DNA from: Companilactobacillus halodurans | GTDB taxonomy: Bacteria > Bacillota > Bacilli > Lactobacillales > Lactobacillaceae | Length of the DNA stretch: 64,000 nucleotides | NCBI RefSeq assembly: GCF_009600985.1 | Contig: NZ_VDFP01000012.1 | Location: 1 to 64,000, forward strand | Reading direction: 5' to 3' | Part shown: piece by piece, positions 10,800 to 21,319 of the stretch | Layout: the number at the start of each line of letters is the position of its first letter | How positions within the stretch are numbered: position 1 is the first letter of the stretch | The notes under the pieces: model-generated | What the model was told of the DNA's origin: nothing | The model's database searches: none | The model's input: only the letters and a program-made list of their open reading frames with translations | Made by a program: the position numbers and the translations under genes

Positions 10800-13700
10800 T
10801 TATTTTTTAATTTTTTCTTTCTTTAATTTATCAAAATCCTCGGCCATTTTTTGAGCAAAGTTTTTCAGCTGGTCAAACCACTTATCCTTATCAACGCTTC
10901 CTGAATCCAGCGTGATTGTGAAGCCACCGTTCTTATCGCTGACTTTAGCTTTCATCGTTGTATTGCTTAAGAATTTGAAAACTAAATCACCTGTTAAGTA
11001 ATCGTTAGCTTTTTGAGAGAACTTAAAATTGATCATCCCATTACGCATGATGACGCTCTTTACTAAGGATTCATCAAAGGAATTCTTCAATAAACTAATG
11101 TCCAATAAATTAGCAACTTCTTGTGGATAATCGCCGAAACGGTCTAACAACTCTGATTTAACTTCTTGATAATTTTCAAGTGAATCAATCTGTCTGATTC
11201 GTTTATAAAGTTCAACTTTTTGTCTTTGATCAGTGATATAAGTCTCGGGAAGATAAGCTTCCAAAGCGAGATTAACTTCAGCATTCGTCTTTTCAGCTTT
11301 CGTGTGGCCACGTTTTTTAGCCACAGCATCGTTTAACATTTGTGAATACAAATCAAAACCGACTGAATCGATGAAACCGTGCTGTTGTTTACCTAACAAA
11401 TTACCAGCACCACGAATCGACAAATCTCGCATAGCAATCTTGAAACCAGAACCTAATTCAGTGAAGTTCTTGATGGCTTCAAGTCTTTGTTCGCCGACTT
11501 CCGTTAGAACTTTATTAGGACGATACATCAAGTAAGCATAAGCCACTCGATTCGACCGACCGACACGTCCTCTGATTTGATAAAGCTGAGATAGACCATA
11601 ACGGTCAGCATTCTCAACAATCAAAGTATTGGTATTAGGCATATCGACACCAGTTTCAATAATGGTCGTGGTTACTAAGACATCATAGTCGCCTTCCAAA
11701 TAGTCAGAAATCACGCCTTCCATTTGGGTCTCGTTCATTCGACCATGCGCTGTGGCAATCCTTGCATCTGGAACTAAAGCTTGCAATTGATCGGCCACTT
11801 GTTCCATATCTTCAACTCGATTGTGCAAGTAAAAGACTTGACCGCCACGAGCCATTTCACGTTTGATAGCTCCAGCAATCACTTGATAATTTTGTTCCAT
11901 AACATAAGTTTGAACTGGATAACGATTGCTTGGTGCCGTTTCAATCAAAGACAAATCACGAACGCCTAACATCGACATATTTAAAGTCCGTGGAATTGGC
12001 GTTGCCGTCAAAGTCAAAACATCGACATTTGCCTTTAATTGCTTGATCTTTTCCTTATGTTTAACACCAAAACGTTGTTCCTCATCAATAATCAACAAGC
12101 CGATATCGCTGAATTTAACATCTTTTGAAAGCAAACGATGCGTTCCCACAATAATATCTAAAGAACCATCTTCCAAGGCTTCAATAGTTTCCTTACTTTG
12201 CTTACGAGTTTGAAATCTCGAAAGAATTCCGATATTAACTGGAAAGCCAGCAAAACGGTCTTTCATTGTCTCATAATGCTGTTGAACTAAAAGCGTCGTT
12301 GGTGCTAAGAAGACAACTTGCTTACCTGCTTCAACCGCCTTAAAAGCTGCTCTTAAAGCAACTTCTGTTTTACCAAAGCCAACATCCCCAACTAAAAGTC
12401 GATCCATTGGATGAGGCTTTTCCATATCACGCTTGATTTCATCGACTGACCTTAATTGATCCGGCGTTTCTGGATATGGAAAGGCGTTGTCAAAATCATG
12501 TTGCATCTGGTCGTCTTTAGGAAAAGCAAAACCTTTTTCAGCTTCACGTTTTGCATAAAGATCAATCAAATCATCTGCAATATCTTCAATATTAGATTGA
12601 ACCTTCCGCTTAGTTTTTTGCCATTCATTGCCACCAAGCTTATTAACTCGAGGAGACTTTCCTTCAGCTGAAACATATTTTTGAACCATGTCCAATTGTG
12701 AGACTGGAATAAACAAACGACCATCGTCACGGTATTCAATCGTGATGTAATCTTGATGCTTGCCATCGACTTCCATTGTCTGCATACCGATAAATTTACC
12801 GATACCATGATTGACGTGGACAACGTAGTCGCCTGGTTTCAATTCGTTATAACTCTTTAATCGTTCAGCGTTAGCCAAAGTTTGATGACGACGTTTCTTT
12901 GGTTGACGATTGAATAATTCTTTTTCGGTAATGATTGCCAATTTTTCTTCAGGCATTTCAAAACCAGAAGAAAGCCCTGCATTCATCAGTTGAGTCGTTT
13001 GTGCTAACACTTTATCTTCAGTCGTTAAAGTCGCCTTAATACCGAAATCAACCAAGGTATCGTTGATTGCATTGATTCGTTTATCATTGCTGATCATTAA
13101 AATTACGGTATACGCTTGCTTTTGCCAACGTTCCACTTCTGATTTTAATAGAGGCATCTGACTGAAAAATTGCTGCATTGAACGCACGGAAACATTTTCC
13201 AATTGATTCAAGCGGATATGCCCCATACCTTGCTGGAATGCAGATAGATAAATTTGTCCATGAACGTCTTTTTTGATCAATTCATTGAAATCTTGACGAA
13301 TCTTTTGTTCTGGCAAAGCTTTACCGAACTCTAATTGACTAGCTAGCCAAGATTGATTTTCGGCTTTACTATCATTTGATTGCTCGACCAAACGATTGAA
13401 TTCATTAAAGATAATCAGGTCATCATCCGTTAAATAATCTAATAAACTGCTAGGACGTTCAAAAATATAGTCAGCGATTCGACCAACATTTTCTGGACGT
13501 ATCCCTTCTGATAATTCTTCAATCGTTTGACCAAAAGAAACTTCCAAATTATTTTTAGTATCTTTATCAGCTGCTTCTAGTTGACGTTGGTAGCTCTTTT
13601 GCAGTTTTTGCAATCCAGATTCCACTTGTTCGTCAGTGATGATTCGATCTTGAGCTGGCAAAATTGTAATTTGGTCAACTGAATCCATGCTGCGTTGCGT

Positions 13701-14321
13701 CTCTGTATCAAAGAACTTGATTTCTTCCACTTGATCGCCAAAGAAATCAATTCTAACTGGATTATCGACATCTAAAGGATAAATATCGACAATATCGCCA
13801 CGGATAGCAAAATCGCCAGGTTTAGCAACCAATTTATCCTTGACGTAACCCATTTGTACAAATTGTTGATTCAAATTTTCTAAATCATATTCAGCATCTT
13901 TTTTGATGTCTAATTGTGCATTTTGAAATAACGCTTTAGCCGATAATTCATATTCCAAACCAGCGACTGAAGTGACGATAATCCCCGGTTTATCACTTGC
14001 TAAAAAGCTCAATGAATCTAGTCGTTGGCTCAATTCATCTGGTGAACTAGTAGCTAATTCAGTTGAAATCGATTCTTCAACTGGAAAAATATGAACTAGC
14101 TCGCTATCCAAATAGTTCAAATCATCATAGAGCTTGTTTGCATGAAAATTTGTGTTTTCCACCATTAAAACCTTTTTATCGGTTTGTTTTAAAGTTTCCA
14201 ATGCAAAAAGGGAAATCGTCGATCCCGTCAAACCAGTCAACAAGTTCTTCGTTTTGGGCTTGACTTGATTAATAAATTCCCCAAGGTTTAGCTTATTAAA
14301 AATGAAATTTATTAAATTCAA
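10800..14321 (-). CDS. mfd: Transcription-repair coupling factor
   Basis: ATP-dependent DNA translocase that removes RNA polymerase stalled at lesions and recruits UvrA. The 1173-residue protein has the full domain series: N-terminal UvrB-homology modules (about 1-350), the CarD-like RNA polymerase-interacting domain (LKPGDYVVHVNHGIGKFIGM, near 500), Walker A GDVGFGKTE (near 645), the DEEQ box (IDEEQRFGVKHKE), the TRG region, and a C-terminal regulatory domain. The start is TTG with a strong AAAGGGGGG ribosome site five bases upstream. It is transcribed after pth (24-base gap) and runs straight into the flippase gene. Confidence 0.97.
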   Translation of the reverse strand: MNLINFIFNKLNLGEFINQVKPKTKNLLTGLTGSTISLFALETLKQTDKKVLMVENTNFHANKLYDDLNYLDSELVHIFPVEESISTELATSSPDELSQRLDSLSFLASDKPGIIVTSVAGLEYELSAKALFQNAQLDIKKDAEYDLENLNQQFVQMGYVKDKLVAKPGDFAIRGDIVDIYPLDVDNPVRIDFFGDQVEEIKFFDTETQRSMDSVDQITILPAQDRIITDEQVESGLQKLQKSYQRQLEAADKDTKNNLEVSFGQTIEELSEGIRPENVGRIADYIFERPSSLLDYLTDDDLIIFNEFNRLVEQSNDSKAENQSWLASQLEFGKALPEQKIRQDFNELIKKDVHGQIYLSAFQQGMGHIRLNQLENVSVRSMQQFFSQMPLLKSEVERWQKQAYTVILMISNDKRINAINDTLVDFGIKATLTTEDKVLAQTTQLMNAGLSSGFEMPEEKLAIITEKELFNRQPKKRRHQTLANAERLKSYNELKPGDYVVHVNHGIGKFIGMQTMEVDGKHQDYITIEYRDDGRLFIPVSQLDMVQKYVSAEGKSPRVNKLGGNEWQKTKRKVQSNIEDIADDLIDLYAKREAEKGFAFPKDDQMQHDFDNAFPYPETPDQLRSVDEIKRDMEKPHPMDRLLVGDVGFGKTEVALRAAFKAVEAGKQVVFLAPTTLLVQQHYETMKDRFAGFPVNIGILSRFQTRKQSKETIEALEDGSLDIIVGTHRLLSKDVKFSDIGLLIIDEEQRFGVKHKEKIKQLKANVDVLTLTATPIPRTLNMSMLGVRDLSLIETAPSNRYPVQTYVMEQNYQVIAGAIKREMARGGQVFYLHNRVEDMEQVADQLQALVPDARIATAHGRMNETQMEGVISDYLEGDYDVLVTTTIIETGVDMPNTNTLIVENADRYGLSQLYQIRGRVGRSNRVAYAYLMYRPNKVLTEVGEQRLEAIKNFTELGSGFKIAMRDLSIRGAGNLLGKQQHGFIDSVGFDLYSQMLNDAVAKKRGHTKAEKTNAEVNLALEAYLPETYITDQRQKVELYKRIRQIDSLENYQEVKSELLDRFGDYPQEVANLLDISLLKNSFDESLVKSVIMRNGMINFKFSQKANDYLTGDLVFKFLSNTTMKAKVSDKNGGFTITLDSGSVDKDKWFDQLKNFAQKMAEDFDKLKKEKIKK

Positions 14322-14345
14322 TTTTTGCCCCCCTTTATCGTTAAT

Positions 14346-14903
14346 TTAATTATATTTATTCATCAATTGATTAATATCGGTACCGTCGACCCAGTCCTTG
14401 ACCATATCAACTGCTTGATCGATGCCGGATAATGCCACTGGTGCTTGGTCTTTTGAAAACGGCGTTAGAACCCAATTAACGACTGATTGTCTATCAGGAT
14501 GTTGGATACCAATTTTAATACGATTAAAGTCTTTTGTTCCTATAGAAGAAATTATACTCTTAATCCCATTATGTCCACCAGCAGAACCCTTGGTTCTTAG
14601 TCGAACTTTACCAATTTGCATGTCGAGATCATCTTGGATAACCATCAACTCGCTAGGTTTTATTTGGTAGTAACCCATCAAAAAGTTAACTGCTCGACCT
14701 GATTCATTCATAAATGTCAAAGGTTTAACTAGAAAAACTGTTTCCCCAGCGACTTTGAATTTGCAATATTGTGCTTCAAAGTCTTTTTTCATTTGTGTCT
14801 GGCCATACTCGTCCATTAATTTATCAATCGTCATAAAGCCCATATTATGCTTGGTGCGATCGTATTTCTTTCCAGGATTTCCTAAGCCAACGATTAGTTT
14901 CAT
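14346..14903 (-). CDS. pth: Peptidyl-tRNA hydrolase
   Basis: Cleaves peptidyl-tRNA released by ribosome drop-off, recycling tRNA; essential. The 185-residue protein begins with the diagnostic KLIVGLGNPGKKYDRTKHNMGF, in which N, H and N are active-site or binding residues, and has the conserved FMNESG and DDLDMQIGKVRLRTKGSAGGHNG motifs (catalytic D in the latter). It is the first gene of the long minus-strand cluster and is divergent from ldh across a 145-base promoter region. Confidence 0.97.
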   Translation of the reverse strand: MKLIVGLGNPGKKYDRTKHNMGFMTIDKLMDEYGQTQMKKDFEAQYCKFKVAGETVFLVKPLTFMNESGRAVNFLMGYYQIKPSELMVIQDDLDMQIGKVRLRTKGSAGGHNGIKSIISSIGTKDFNRIKIGIQHPDRQSVVNWVLTPFSKDQAPVALSGIDQAVDMVKDWVDGTDINQLMNKYN

Positions 14904-14928
14904 ATTTAATACCTCATTTCGAACTTAC

Positions 14929-14934
14929 ATTATA
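14929..14934 (-). promoter_or_regulatory. pth promoter, extended -10
   Basis: TATAAT preceded by TGA (extended -10) lies 26 bases before the pth ATG on the minus strand. The -35 region is poor, so the extended -10 probably carries the promoter. Confidence 0.55.
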
Positions 14935-14976
14935 TCATGTTAAAAATACTAAATTTTCACTTTTTTCACAATCAGC

Positions 14977-15006
14977 TTGTTTATTTACCTCAATTATTTG
15001 TATAAT
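14977..15006 (+). promoter_or_regulatory. ldh promoter
   Basis: TTGTTT (14977-14982), an 18-bp spacer and a perfect TATAAT (15001-15006) lie 42 bases before the ldh ATG. I found no clear Rex or CcpA operator in the interval. Confidence 0.7.
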
Positions 15007-15039
15007 GAACCACGGAACATATTATTTTCGAAGGGATGA

Positions 15040-16032
<993 letters not shown>

Positions 16033-16059
16033 TCTTTAATATCTCGCTTGAAAAAAAGT

Positions 16060-16096
16060 CTGAAACAAATGAAAAATTTGTTTCAGCTTTTTTTTT
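16060..16096 (+). terminator. ldh terminator
   Basis: A perfect 11-bp stem (16060-16070 with 16076-16086, 5-nt loop) is followed by C and nine T. Confidence 0.9.
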
Positions 16097-16151
16097 CCTT
16101 GGATTTACTGTATTATTAATTCAATTATAATTTGATTGGATGTGAATATAT

Positions 16152-16814
16152 ATGTTAGTTAAATCACTTGTACTCAAAAAGGACAAGCTTACAACTGTTA
16201 AAGAAACTGTTACACTCGAACAAGCTTTAAAGATTCTAGAAGACTCAGGTTTCCGTTGTGTGCCAATTTTAGATGAAAGTGGACAAATATTTAGGGGAAA
16301 CATTTATAAGATGCATATCTACCGTCACAAGTCACGTGGTGGCGATATGAGTCTTCCTGTAACTACTTTAATGAAAAACGCCACTAAAACTATCAGCGTT
16401 GATTCACCATTCTTCAAAGTATTCTTTAATATCAAAGATTTGCCTTACATCGCAGTCTTAGATGAGAATAATCTTTTCTATGGAATTTTGACACACTCGC
16501 GACTTTTGAGTATGCTATCAGATGCCTGGAACTTGGATATTAGTAGTTATGTACTAACTGTCAGTTCTTCAGGCGACAGAGGCGATTTGGAAAAAATGTC
16601 CAAAATCTTTGCCAAATACGTTTCGGTTGCGGCTTGTATGACTTTAGATGCCAAGTCAAACGAAGTGGTCCGCAGAACTTTATTCACATTACCTTCTGGA
16701 ACCGACGTCGACACTTTAAAAGAAATTATCAAGCGTCTTGAGAAAAAGAATTTCATAGTTTCTGAAATTGATGACTTAAAGTCTGGTAAAATACTAGATA
16801 AGAACACTTTGTAA
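16152..16814 (+). CDS. CBS-domain protein (CbpB/YkuL-like)
   Basis: A 220-residue cytoplasmic protein with a tandem CBS pair in the first 145 residues (LTTVKETVTLEQALKILEDSGFRCVPILDESG, then TLMKNATKTISVDSPFF and YIAVLDENNLFYGILTHSRLL), followed by an ACT-like C-terminal part. Homologues in Firmicutes (CbpB/YkuL) bind cyclic di-AMP and influence the stringent response (known for the family; not visible here). It stands alone between ldh and the cation ATPase, with GGATGTGA as ribosome site. Confidence 0.8.
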   Translation: MLVKSLVLKKDKLTTVKETVTLEQALKILEDSGFRCVPILDESGQIFRGNIYKMHIYRHKSRGGDMSLPVTTLMKNATKTISVDSPFFKVFFNIKDLPYIAVLDENNLFYGILTHSRLLSMLSDAWNLDISSYVLTVSSSGDRGDLEKMSKIFAKYVSVAACMTLDAKSNEVVRRTLFTLPSGTDVDTLKEIIKRLEKKNFIVSEIDDLKSGKILDKNTL

Positions 16815-16967
16815 GATAATTTTTTCTATTGATCAAGGTTGTAAAATTATCTACGCAGCAGGTAATTTCAAACTTTAATCATTTAGAAAGTAAATATTTT
16901 CAATCTGTTTTAAGATACACCCGTACCATAAGTTTCTAAAACAAAACCGTTTTTAAAACAAAACCAA

Positions 16968-17011
16968 AAAATCCTTATCAGCTGAGCTACGTCGGCTAGT
17001 AGGGATTTTTT
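16968..17011 (+). terminator. Long hairpin with T-tract before the cation ATPase
   Basis: An 18-bp stem with one C-A mismatch (16968-16985 with 16992-17009, loop GCTACG) ends in TTTTTT. It lies about 150 bases after the CBS gene and 130 before the ATPase start. It may terminate the CBS transcript or act as an attenuator in an ATPase leader. The preceding 16815-16967 stretch is AT-rich and holds nothing else I recognise. Confidence 0.8.
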
Positions 17012-17141
17012 ATTAGTCTTAATTTATGGCATGACATATATAAAATATGATAATATTTTTACAAGGGCAAAATAATTTATAAATTTTATCAATCCCATTT
17101 TGTATGAAAATTATTGCGAAATTAGTGAAAGGACTGATTTT

Positions 17142-19892
17142 CTGACCAAATTCTATCAACTAACAACTACTGACGTTTTAGATAAGCTATTAGTCGATTC
17201 AAACCGTGGCCTAAGTAATCAACAAGTCCTCGAAAATCGAAATTTATATGGTACAAATAAACTATCTGAGAAAAAAGAAGATCCCGCGTGGAAAATTTTT
17301 CTCAAGGGCTTTAAAGAACCTATCGTGATTGTACTTATCGGTGCAATTTTTTTATCTCTGCTAAGTTCTTTTTACGCCTTCAATGTTCAAAATGAACCAC
17401 AACATGGAAAAGAAGCTCTTTATGAAGCTATTGCCATTTTTATCTTAGTCATTATAAATGCTTCAATCGTCTTTTTCCAAGAAATGAGCACCAAAAAGAG
17501 TCTAGATGCCCTGAAAGAAATGGATAACCGGACTAGCGTTGTCTTGCGAGACCATGAATGGCAAACCATCCCCACTTCCCAAATTGTCGTCGGCGATATT
17601 ATCAAAGTTAAAATGGGAGACTTTGTTGAAGCCGATGTACGCTGGATCAAGAGTTCAGAATTACAAGTTATCGAGTCTCACTTAACTGGTGAAGCTGATG
17701 CAATTTCAAAAGATACTTCAGTTATTTCTGAAGATACTCAATTGGCTGACCGTAATAACATGGGTTATTCAGGTTCAACTGTCTCTAACGGCCAAGGTAT
17801 TGGTGTCGTTGTTGGTATCGGTGATAACACCGAAATGGGTAACATTGCGACGTTGATTCAAAATTCAGATACAAAGACTTCCCCACTTCAAGTCACCATT
17901 AAAAAATTAACTAGCAGTTTGATGAAAATCTCTTTAGCTGTCGTTATTTTGACTTTTATCATTGGAATCATCAAGGCTGGTGAATTAAGTATTGCTTCAA
18001 TCACATCTGTTTTATCAACCTCGATTTCCTTAGCTGTAGCATCAATCCCTGATGCAATGCCAATTGTTTTATCGATTGTTCTGACGATCGGTGCTACTAA
18101 GACAGCTGCTAATAATGGATTGATCAAGTCCCTCAATAGCGTTGAAACTTTAGGCAGTACCTCTTATATTTGTTCCGATAAAACTGGTACTTTAACGCAA
18201 AATCAAATGACCGTAACTAATTTTTATGACGGTCAACATTCCTACAAAGTAAGTGGACTTGGTTATGAACCAGTGGGAGAAATCAAAGCCGGTGAAATTA
18301 ATTTTCAAGCTGATGATTCCTTATTTATCAAAGGTAGCGTCTTATGTAACGAGGCTTCTGTCAAAGAGGTCAATGGGAAATTCAAACCGTTTGGAAATCC
18401 AACAGAAATTGCCTTAAATGTTTTAGGCCAAAAAGCTGGCGTAACTAAAGAATCACTAAAAAGTTCCAATAAAATTATGAGAACATTGCCTTTTACCAGT
18501 GACCGTAAAATGATGAGCGTTGTTGTTGAGACGCCAACTGCCTATCGGCTTTATACCAAAGGAGCTCCTGATGTTCTTTTAAAAAATAGTCAAAACATTT
18601 TGCTTAATAATAAAATTGTTTCCAGTTCCAATCATCAACAATTCTCAAATATAGTCGACGAATACGCTACTAAAGCTCTGCGGACTTTAGCAGTTGCCTA
18701 TCGTGACTTAACTCAAAAAGAAGCACAGACAAGTACTATTGAGGAATTAGAACAGCAACTGACGATTGTTGGCGTAGCTGGCATTATTGATCCACCAAGG
18801 CCAGAAGTTAAAAAATCAGTTAAAACTTTAAACGATGCCAAAATTGAAGTAGTGATGATTACCGGCGACCATGCCAAAACAGCCCGAGCTATTGCTTATG
18901 ATTTGGGAATCGTCAAATCTAAAAACGCAGTTGTAATTTCAGGTTCTGAAATCGAGAAGATGTCTGATGATGAACTCTTCAATTCAGTTTTAAAAACGAA
19001 TATCTATGCACGAGTAACCCCAGAACATAAACAAAGAATTATCAAGCAGCTGCAACGTCAAAGACAAATAGTTGCTATGACTGGCGATGGTGTCAATGAT
19101 GCTCCAGCTTTAAAAGCAGCCGACATTGGAATTGCCATGGGTATAACCGGTACGGAAGTAACCAAAGATTCAGCCGATTTGATTTTACTAGATGACAAAT
19201 TTACGACCATTGAAAAATCAGTTCGTAGTGGTCGGATGATTTACGCTAATATCAAAAATTTCATGCGTCATGAACTAACAACTAACGTTGCCGAAGTAAT
19301 GTCTTTACTATTTGGATTATTCTTTACTCAATCGATTGGTCAAGTAACCGCTGGTACAGCAACGTTGACTGCTTTGATGGTCTTATGGGTCAATATGATC
19401 AGCGATTCTTTGCCATCATTTGCTTTAGGATATGATGTTGCTGAATCTGACATTATGAAAGAAAAACCTCGTGATGTAAACGAATCGATTCTCGCTAACC
19501 ACACCTGGTCAAGAGTCTTGATTCGAGGAACTATTATGGGAGCGATGGTTTACTTAGCCTTTTACTGGGCTGCACGAAATAATTTCACCCCTAATCAAGC
19601 TCAAACAGCCGCTTTTTTGACCCTAGTTTTCGGACAATTATGGCATGTTTTTGATGCTAGAAGCTCCAAATCGATTTTTAGAAGAAATCCATTTGAAAAT
19701 AAACATCTATTAGTAGCAGTTTTATTTGCTGGTATTTCATCAATTCTAGTCACTGCCATCCCATTCTTCAATCTTGTGATGGGAACAGCGCAATTACCTC
19801 GAATCGTTTATTTATGGGTCATCTTTATCCCTGCTATTCCTACTTTTGTCCTTTCAGGACTTAAGGAAATTTTCAAAATTAAAATTTGGTAA
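17142..19892 (+). CDS. P-type cation-transporting ATPase (Ca/Mn-type P2)
   Basis: Membrane pump that uses an aspartyl-phosphate cycle to export cations. It has an N-terminal cation-ATPase domain, the phosphorylation motif SDKTGTLT, the MITGDH motif, the hinge TGDGVNDAPALKAADIG, and about ten membrane helices. The membrane-4 motif reads IPDAMP instead of the usual PEGLP/PEALP, and membrane 6 keeps VNMISDSLPS, so the exact ion (Ca, Mn or other) is uncertain. Start: the open frame reaches a TTG at 17100 without a ribosome site, whereas AAAGGA lies 8 bases before an in-frame CTG at 17142 that gives the usual family N-terminus (TKFYQLTTTDVLDKL). I prefer CTG (916 residues). It is preceded by a strong hairpin and has its own terminator. 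Confidence 0.88.
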   Translation: MTKFYQLTTTDVLDKLLVDSNRGLSNQQVLENRNLYGTNKLSEKKEDPAWKIFLKGFKEPIVIVLIGAIFLSLLSSFYAFNVQNEPQHGKEALYEAIAIFILVIINASIVFFQEMSTKKSLDALKEMDNRTSVVLRDHEWQTIPTSQIVVGDIIKVKMGDFVEADVRWIKSSELQVIESHLTGEADAISKDTSVISEDTQLADRNNMGYSGSTVSNGQGIGVVVGIGDNTEMGNIATLIQNSDTKTSPLQVTIKKLTSSLMKISLAVVILTFIIGIIKAGELSIASITSVLSTSISLAVASIPDAMPIVLSIVLTIGATKTAANNGLIKSLNSVETLGSTSYICSDKTGTLTQNQMTVTNFYDGQHSYKVSGLGYEPVGEIKAGEINFQADDSLFIKGSVLCNEASVKEVNGKFKPFGNPTEIALNVLGQKAGVTKESLKSSNKIMRTLPFTSDRKMMSVVVETPTAYRLYTKGAPDVLLKNSQNILLNNKIVSSSNHQQFSNIVDEYATKALRTLAVAYRDLTQKEAQTSTIEELEQQLTIVGVAGIIDPPRPEVKKSVKTLNDAKIEVVMITGDHAKTARAIAYDLGIVKSKNAVVISGSEIEKMSDDELFNSVLKTNIYARVTPEHKQRIIKQLQRQRQIVAMTGDGVNDAPALKAADIGIAMGITGTEVTKDSADLILLDDKFTTIEKSVRSGRMIYANIKNFMRHELTTNVAEVMSLLFGLFFTQSIGQVTAGTATLTALMVLWVNMISDSLPSFALGYDVAESDIMKEKPRDVNESILANHTWSRVLIRGTIMGAMVYLAFYWAARNNFTPNQAQTAAFLTLVFGQLWHVFDARSSKSIFRRNPFENKHLLVAVLFAGISSILVTAIPFFNLVMGTAQLPRIVYLWVIFIPAIPTFVLSGLKEIFKIKIW

Positions 19893-19894
19893 CT

Positions 19895-19944
19895 AAAAAG
19901 TTGTGATATAAGATTTGTACAAATCTATATCACAACTTTTTTTT
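19895..19944. terminator. Bidirectional terminator between ATPase and ald
   Basis: A long two-part stem (AAAAGTTGTGATAT pairing with its complement ending at 19940, plus AGATTTG/AAATCT inside) has T runs on both strands. It serves the convergent ATPase and alanine dehydrogenase genes. Confidence 0.9.
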
Positions 19945-19976
19945 GGATTAAAAGCTGCTTTTGTCACAGTCTCTTT

Positions 19977-21104
19977 TTAATTTTTTACTTTAGAATCATT
20001 CATTATAATATCTATCAACGAGCTGTATTCCAAGTTCAAACTATCCGCAACAGCTTTTTGAGTCAACTTGCCTTGATAAGTATTGATGCCAGTTTGAATA
20101 GTTTTATTTTGTTCCAAAGACACGCCCTTGTCAGCGATTGCTAAAGCATATGGCATTGTAACGCTTGATAAGGCTTGAGTAGCAGTTTTCGGAACCGCTC
20201 CTGGAATATTAGCCACAGTATAATGAACTACACCATGCGAGACATAAACGGGATCTTCATGAGTTGTTGCCTTAACGCTAGTTTCAAAGAGACCACCTTG
20301 ATCGATAGGAATATCCACCACCACTGAGCCGGCTTCCATTGAAGCAATCATTTTTTCAGTAACCAATTTTGGAGTTGCAGCTCCCGGAATCAGTACCGCT
20401 CCAATTACCAAGTCAGATTCTTTGACACAATGTGCAATATTTTGTGAATTAGACATCAATGTTTGAATCTTGCCCGAAAAGATATTTTCAATTTCTTCCA
20501 AACGCTTGGGATTGATATCTAAGAGCGTGACAGATGCTCCCATACCAATCGCAATTTTGGCTGCGTTGACACCAACTGTTCCACCGCCAATAATCGTAAC
20601 TTTGCCCTTTTTTACTCCTGGAACGCCACTCAGGAGCAATCCTTTACCAAGATGTGGTTTCTCTAAAAAATGAGCTCCCACTTGCACTGCCATTCGACCG
20701 GCAATTTCACTCATTGGGAACAACAGTGGCAAACTGCCATCTGGACCAATCATAGTTTCATAGGCGATTCCCGTTGCTTTACTTTCCAATAATGCCTCGG
20801 TTAATTTTTTATTAGCTGCCAAATGTAAATATGTGTAAATAATTTGACCAGCTTTAAAATATTTGTACTCACTTTCGATTGGTTCCTTAACTTTGATAAT
20901 CATCTCGCAATTCCAAGCCTCAGCTTGAGTAACGATTGATGCTCCTGCATCAAGATATTGTTGGTTAGTATATCCAGAACCTAGACCGGCATTGTCTTCA
21001 ACTAAAACTTGATGACCTGCTTTAACTAGCCCCGCCACTCCATCTGGTGTCGAACCAACACGATCTTCCTGTTTCTTTAGCTCTTTAGGTACGCCAACTA
21101 TCAT
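19977..21104 (-). CDS. ald: Alanine dehydrogenase
   Basis: Interconverts L-alanine with pyruvate and ammonia using NAD(H). The 375-residue protein has the AlaDH/PNT N-terminal motif (GVPKELKKQEDRVG), the AYETM region, the NAD-binding Rossmann segment (VTIIGGGTVGVNAAKIAIGMGA) and the PGAVPKTATQALSSVTMPY signature. The ATG at 21104 is preferred over the TTG one codon upstream because it lies 8 bases from GGAGG. It is adjacent to alr (alanine racemase) but has its own promoter; with ldh and alr it forms a local pyruvate/alanine theme, though without evidence of co-regulation. Confidence 0.95.
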   Translation of the reverse strand: MIVGVPKELKKQEDRVGSTPDGVAGLVKAGHQVLVEDNAGLGSGYTNQQYLDAGASIVTQAEAWNCEMIIKVKEPIESEYKYFKAGQIIYTYLHLAANKKLTEALLESKATGIAYETMIGPDGSLPLLFPMSEIAGRMAVQVGAHFLEKPHLGKGLLLSGVPGVKKGKVTIIGGGTVGVNAAKIAIGMGASVTLLDINPKRLEEIENIFSGKIQTLMSNSQNIAHCVKESDLVIGAVLIPGAATPKLVTEKMIASMEAGSVVVDIPIDQGGLFETSVKATTHEDPVYVSHGVVHYTVANIPGAVPKTATQALSSVTMPYALAIADKGVSLEQNKTIQTGINTYQGKLTQKAVADSLNLEYSSLIDIIMNDSKVKN

Positions 21105-21145
21105 CAATCTTTCCTCCTTATTGTGGATTTCTTTTTGATGAATAC

Positions 21146-21174
21146 ATCATATCATGTAATGTAAGCCTTAACAA
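21146..21174 (-). promoter_or_regulatory. ald promoter
   Basis: TTGTTA (21169-21174), 17-bp spacer, TATGAT (21146-21151) with an extended TGA, about 40 bases before the ald ATG. Confidence 0.65.
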
Positions 21175-21242
21175 TTTAATTAAGCTGGGAATTAATTTTA
21201 AAGAAAGGAATTAGATTTTAACTATTTTTTACTTCTGCCGAT

Positions 21243-21288
21243 AAAAAAAGAGCCCTGATAATAAAAAGAATAATTATCAAGACCTCTT
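21243..21288 (-). terminator. alr terminator
   Basis: A stem of about 15 bp with one bulge (21248-21262 with 21273-21288) is followed by seven T on the minus strand, about 30 bases after the alr stop. Confidence 0.85.
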
Positions 21289-21319
21289 AAATTTTAATAT
21301 TTGAAACACAAATATTTCT

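Noticed and set aside
16815-17099. Manganese (yybP-ykoY) riboswitch before the P-type ATPase
   Set aside because: The family often controls such pumps, but I could not find its conserved core. Only the terminator-like hairpin is supported.
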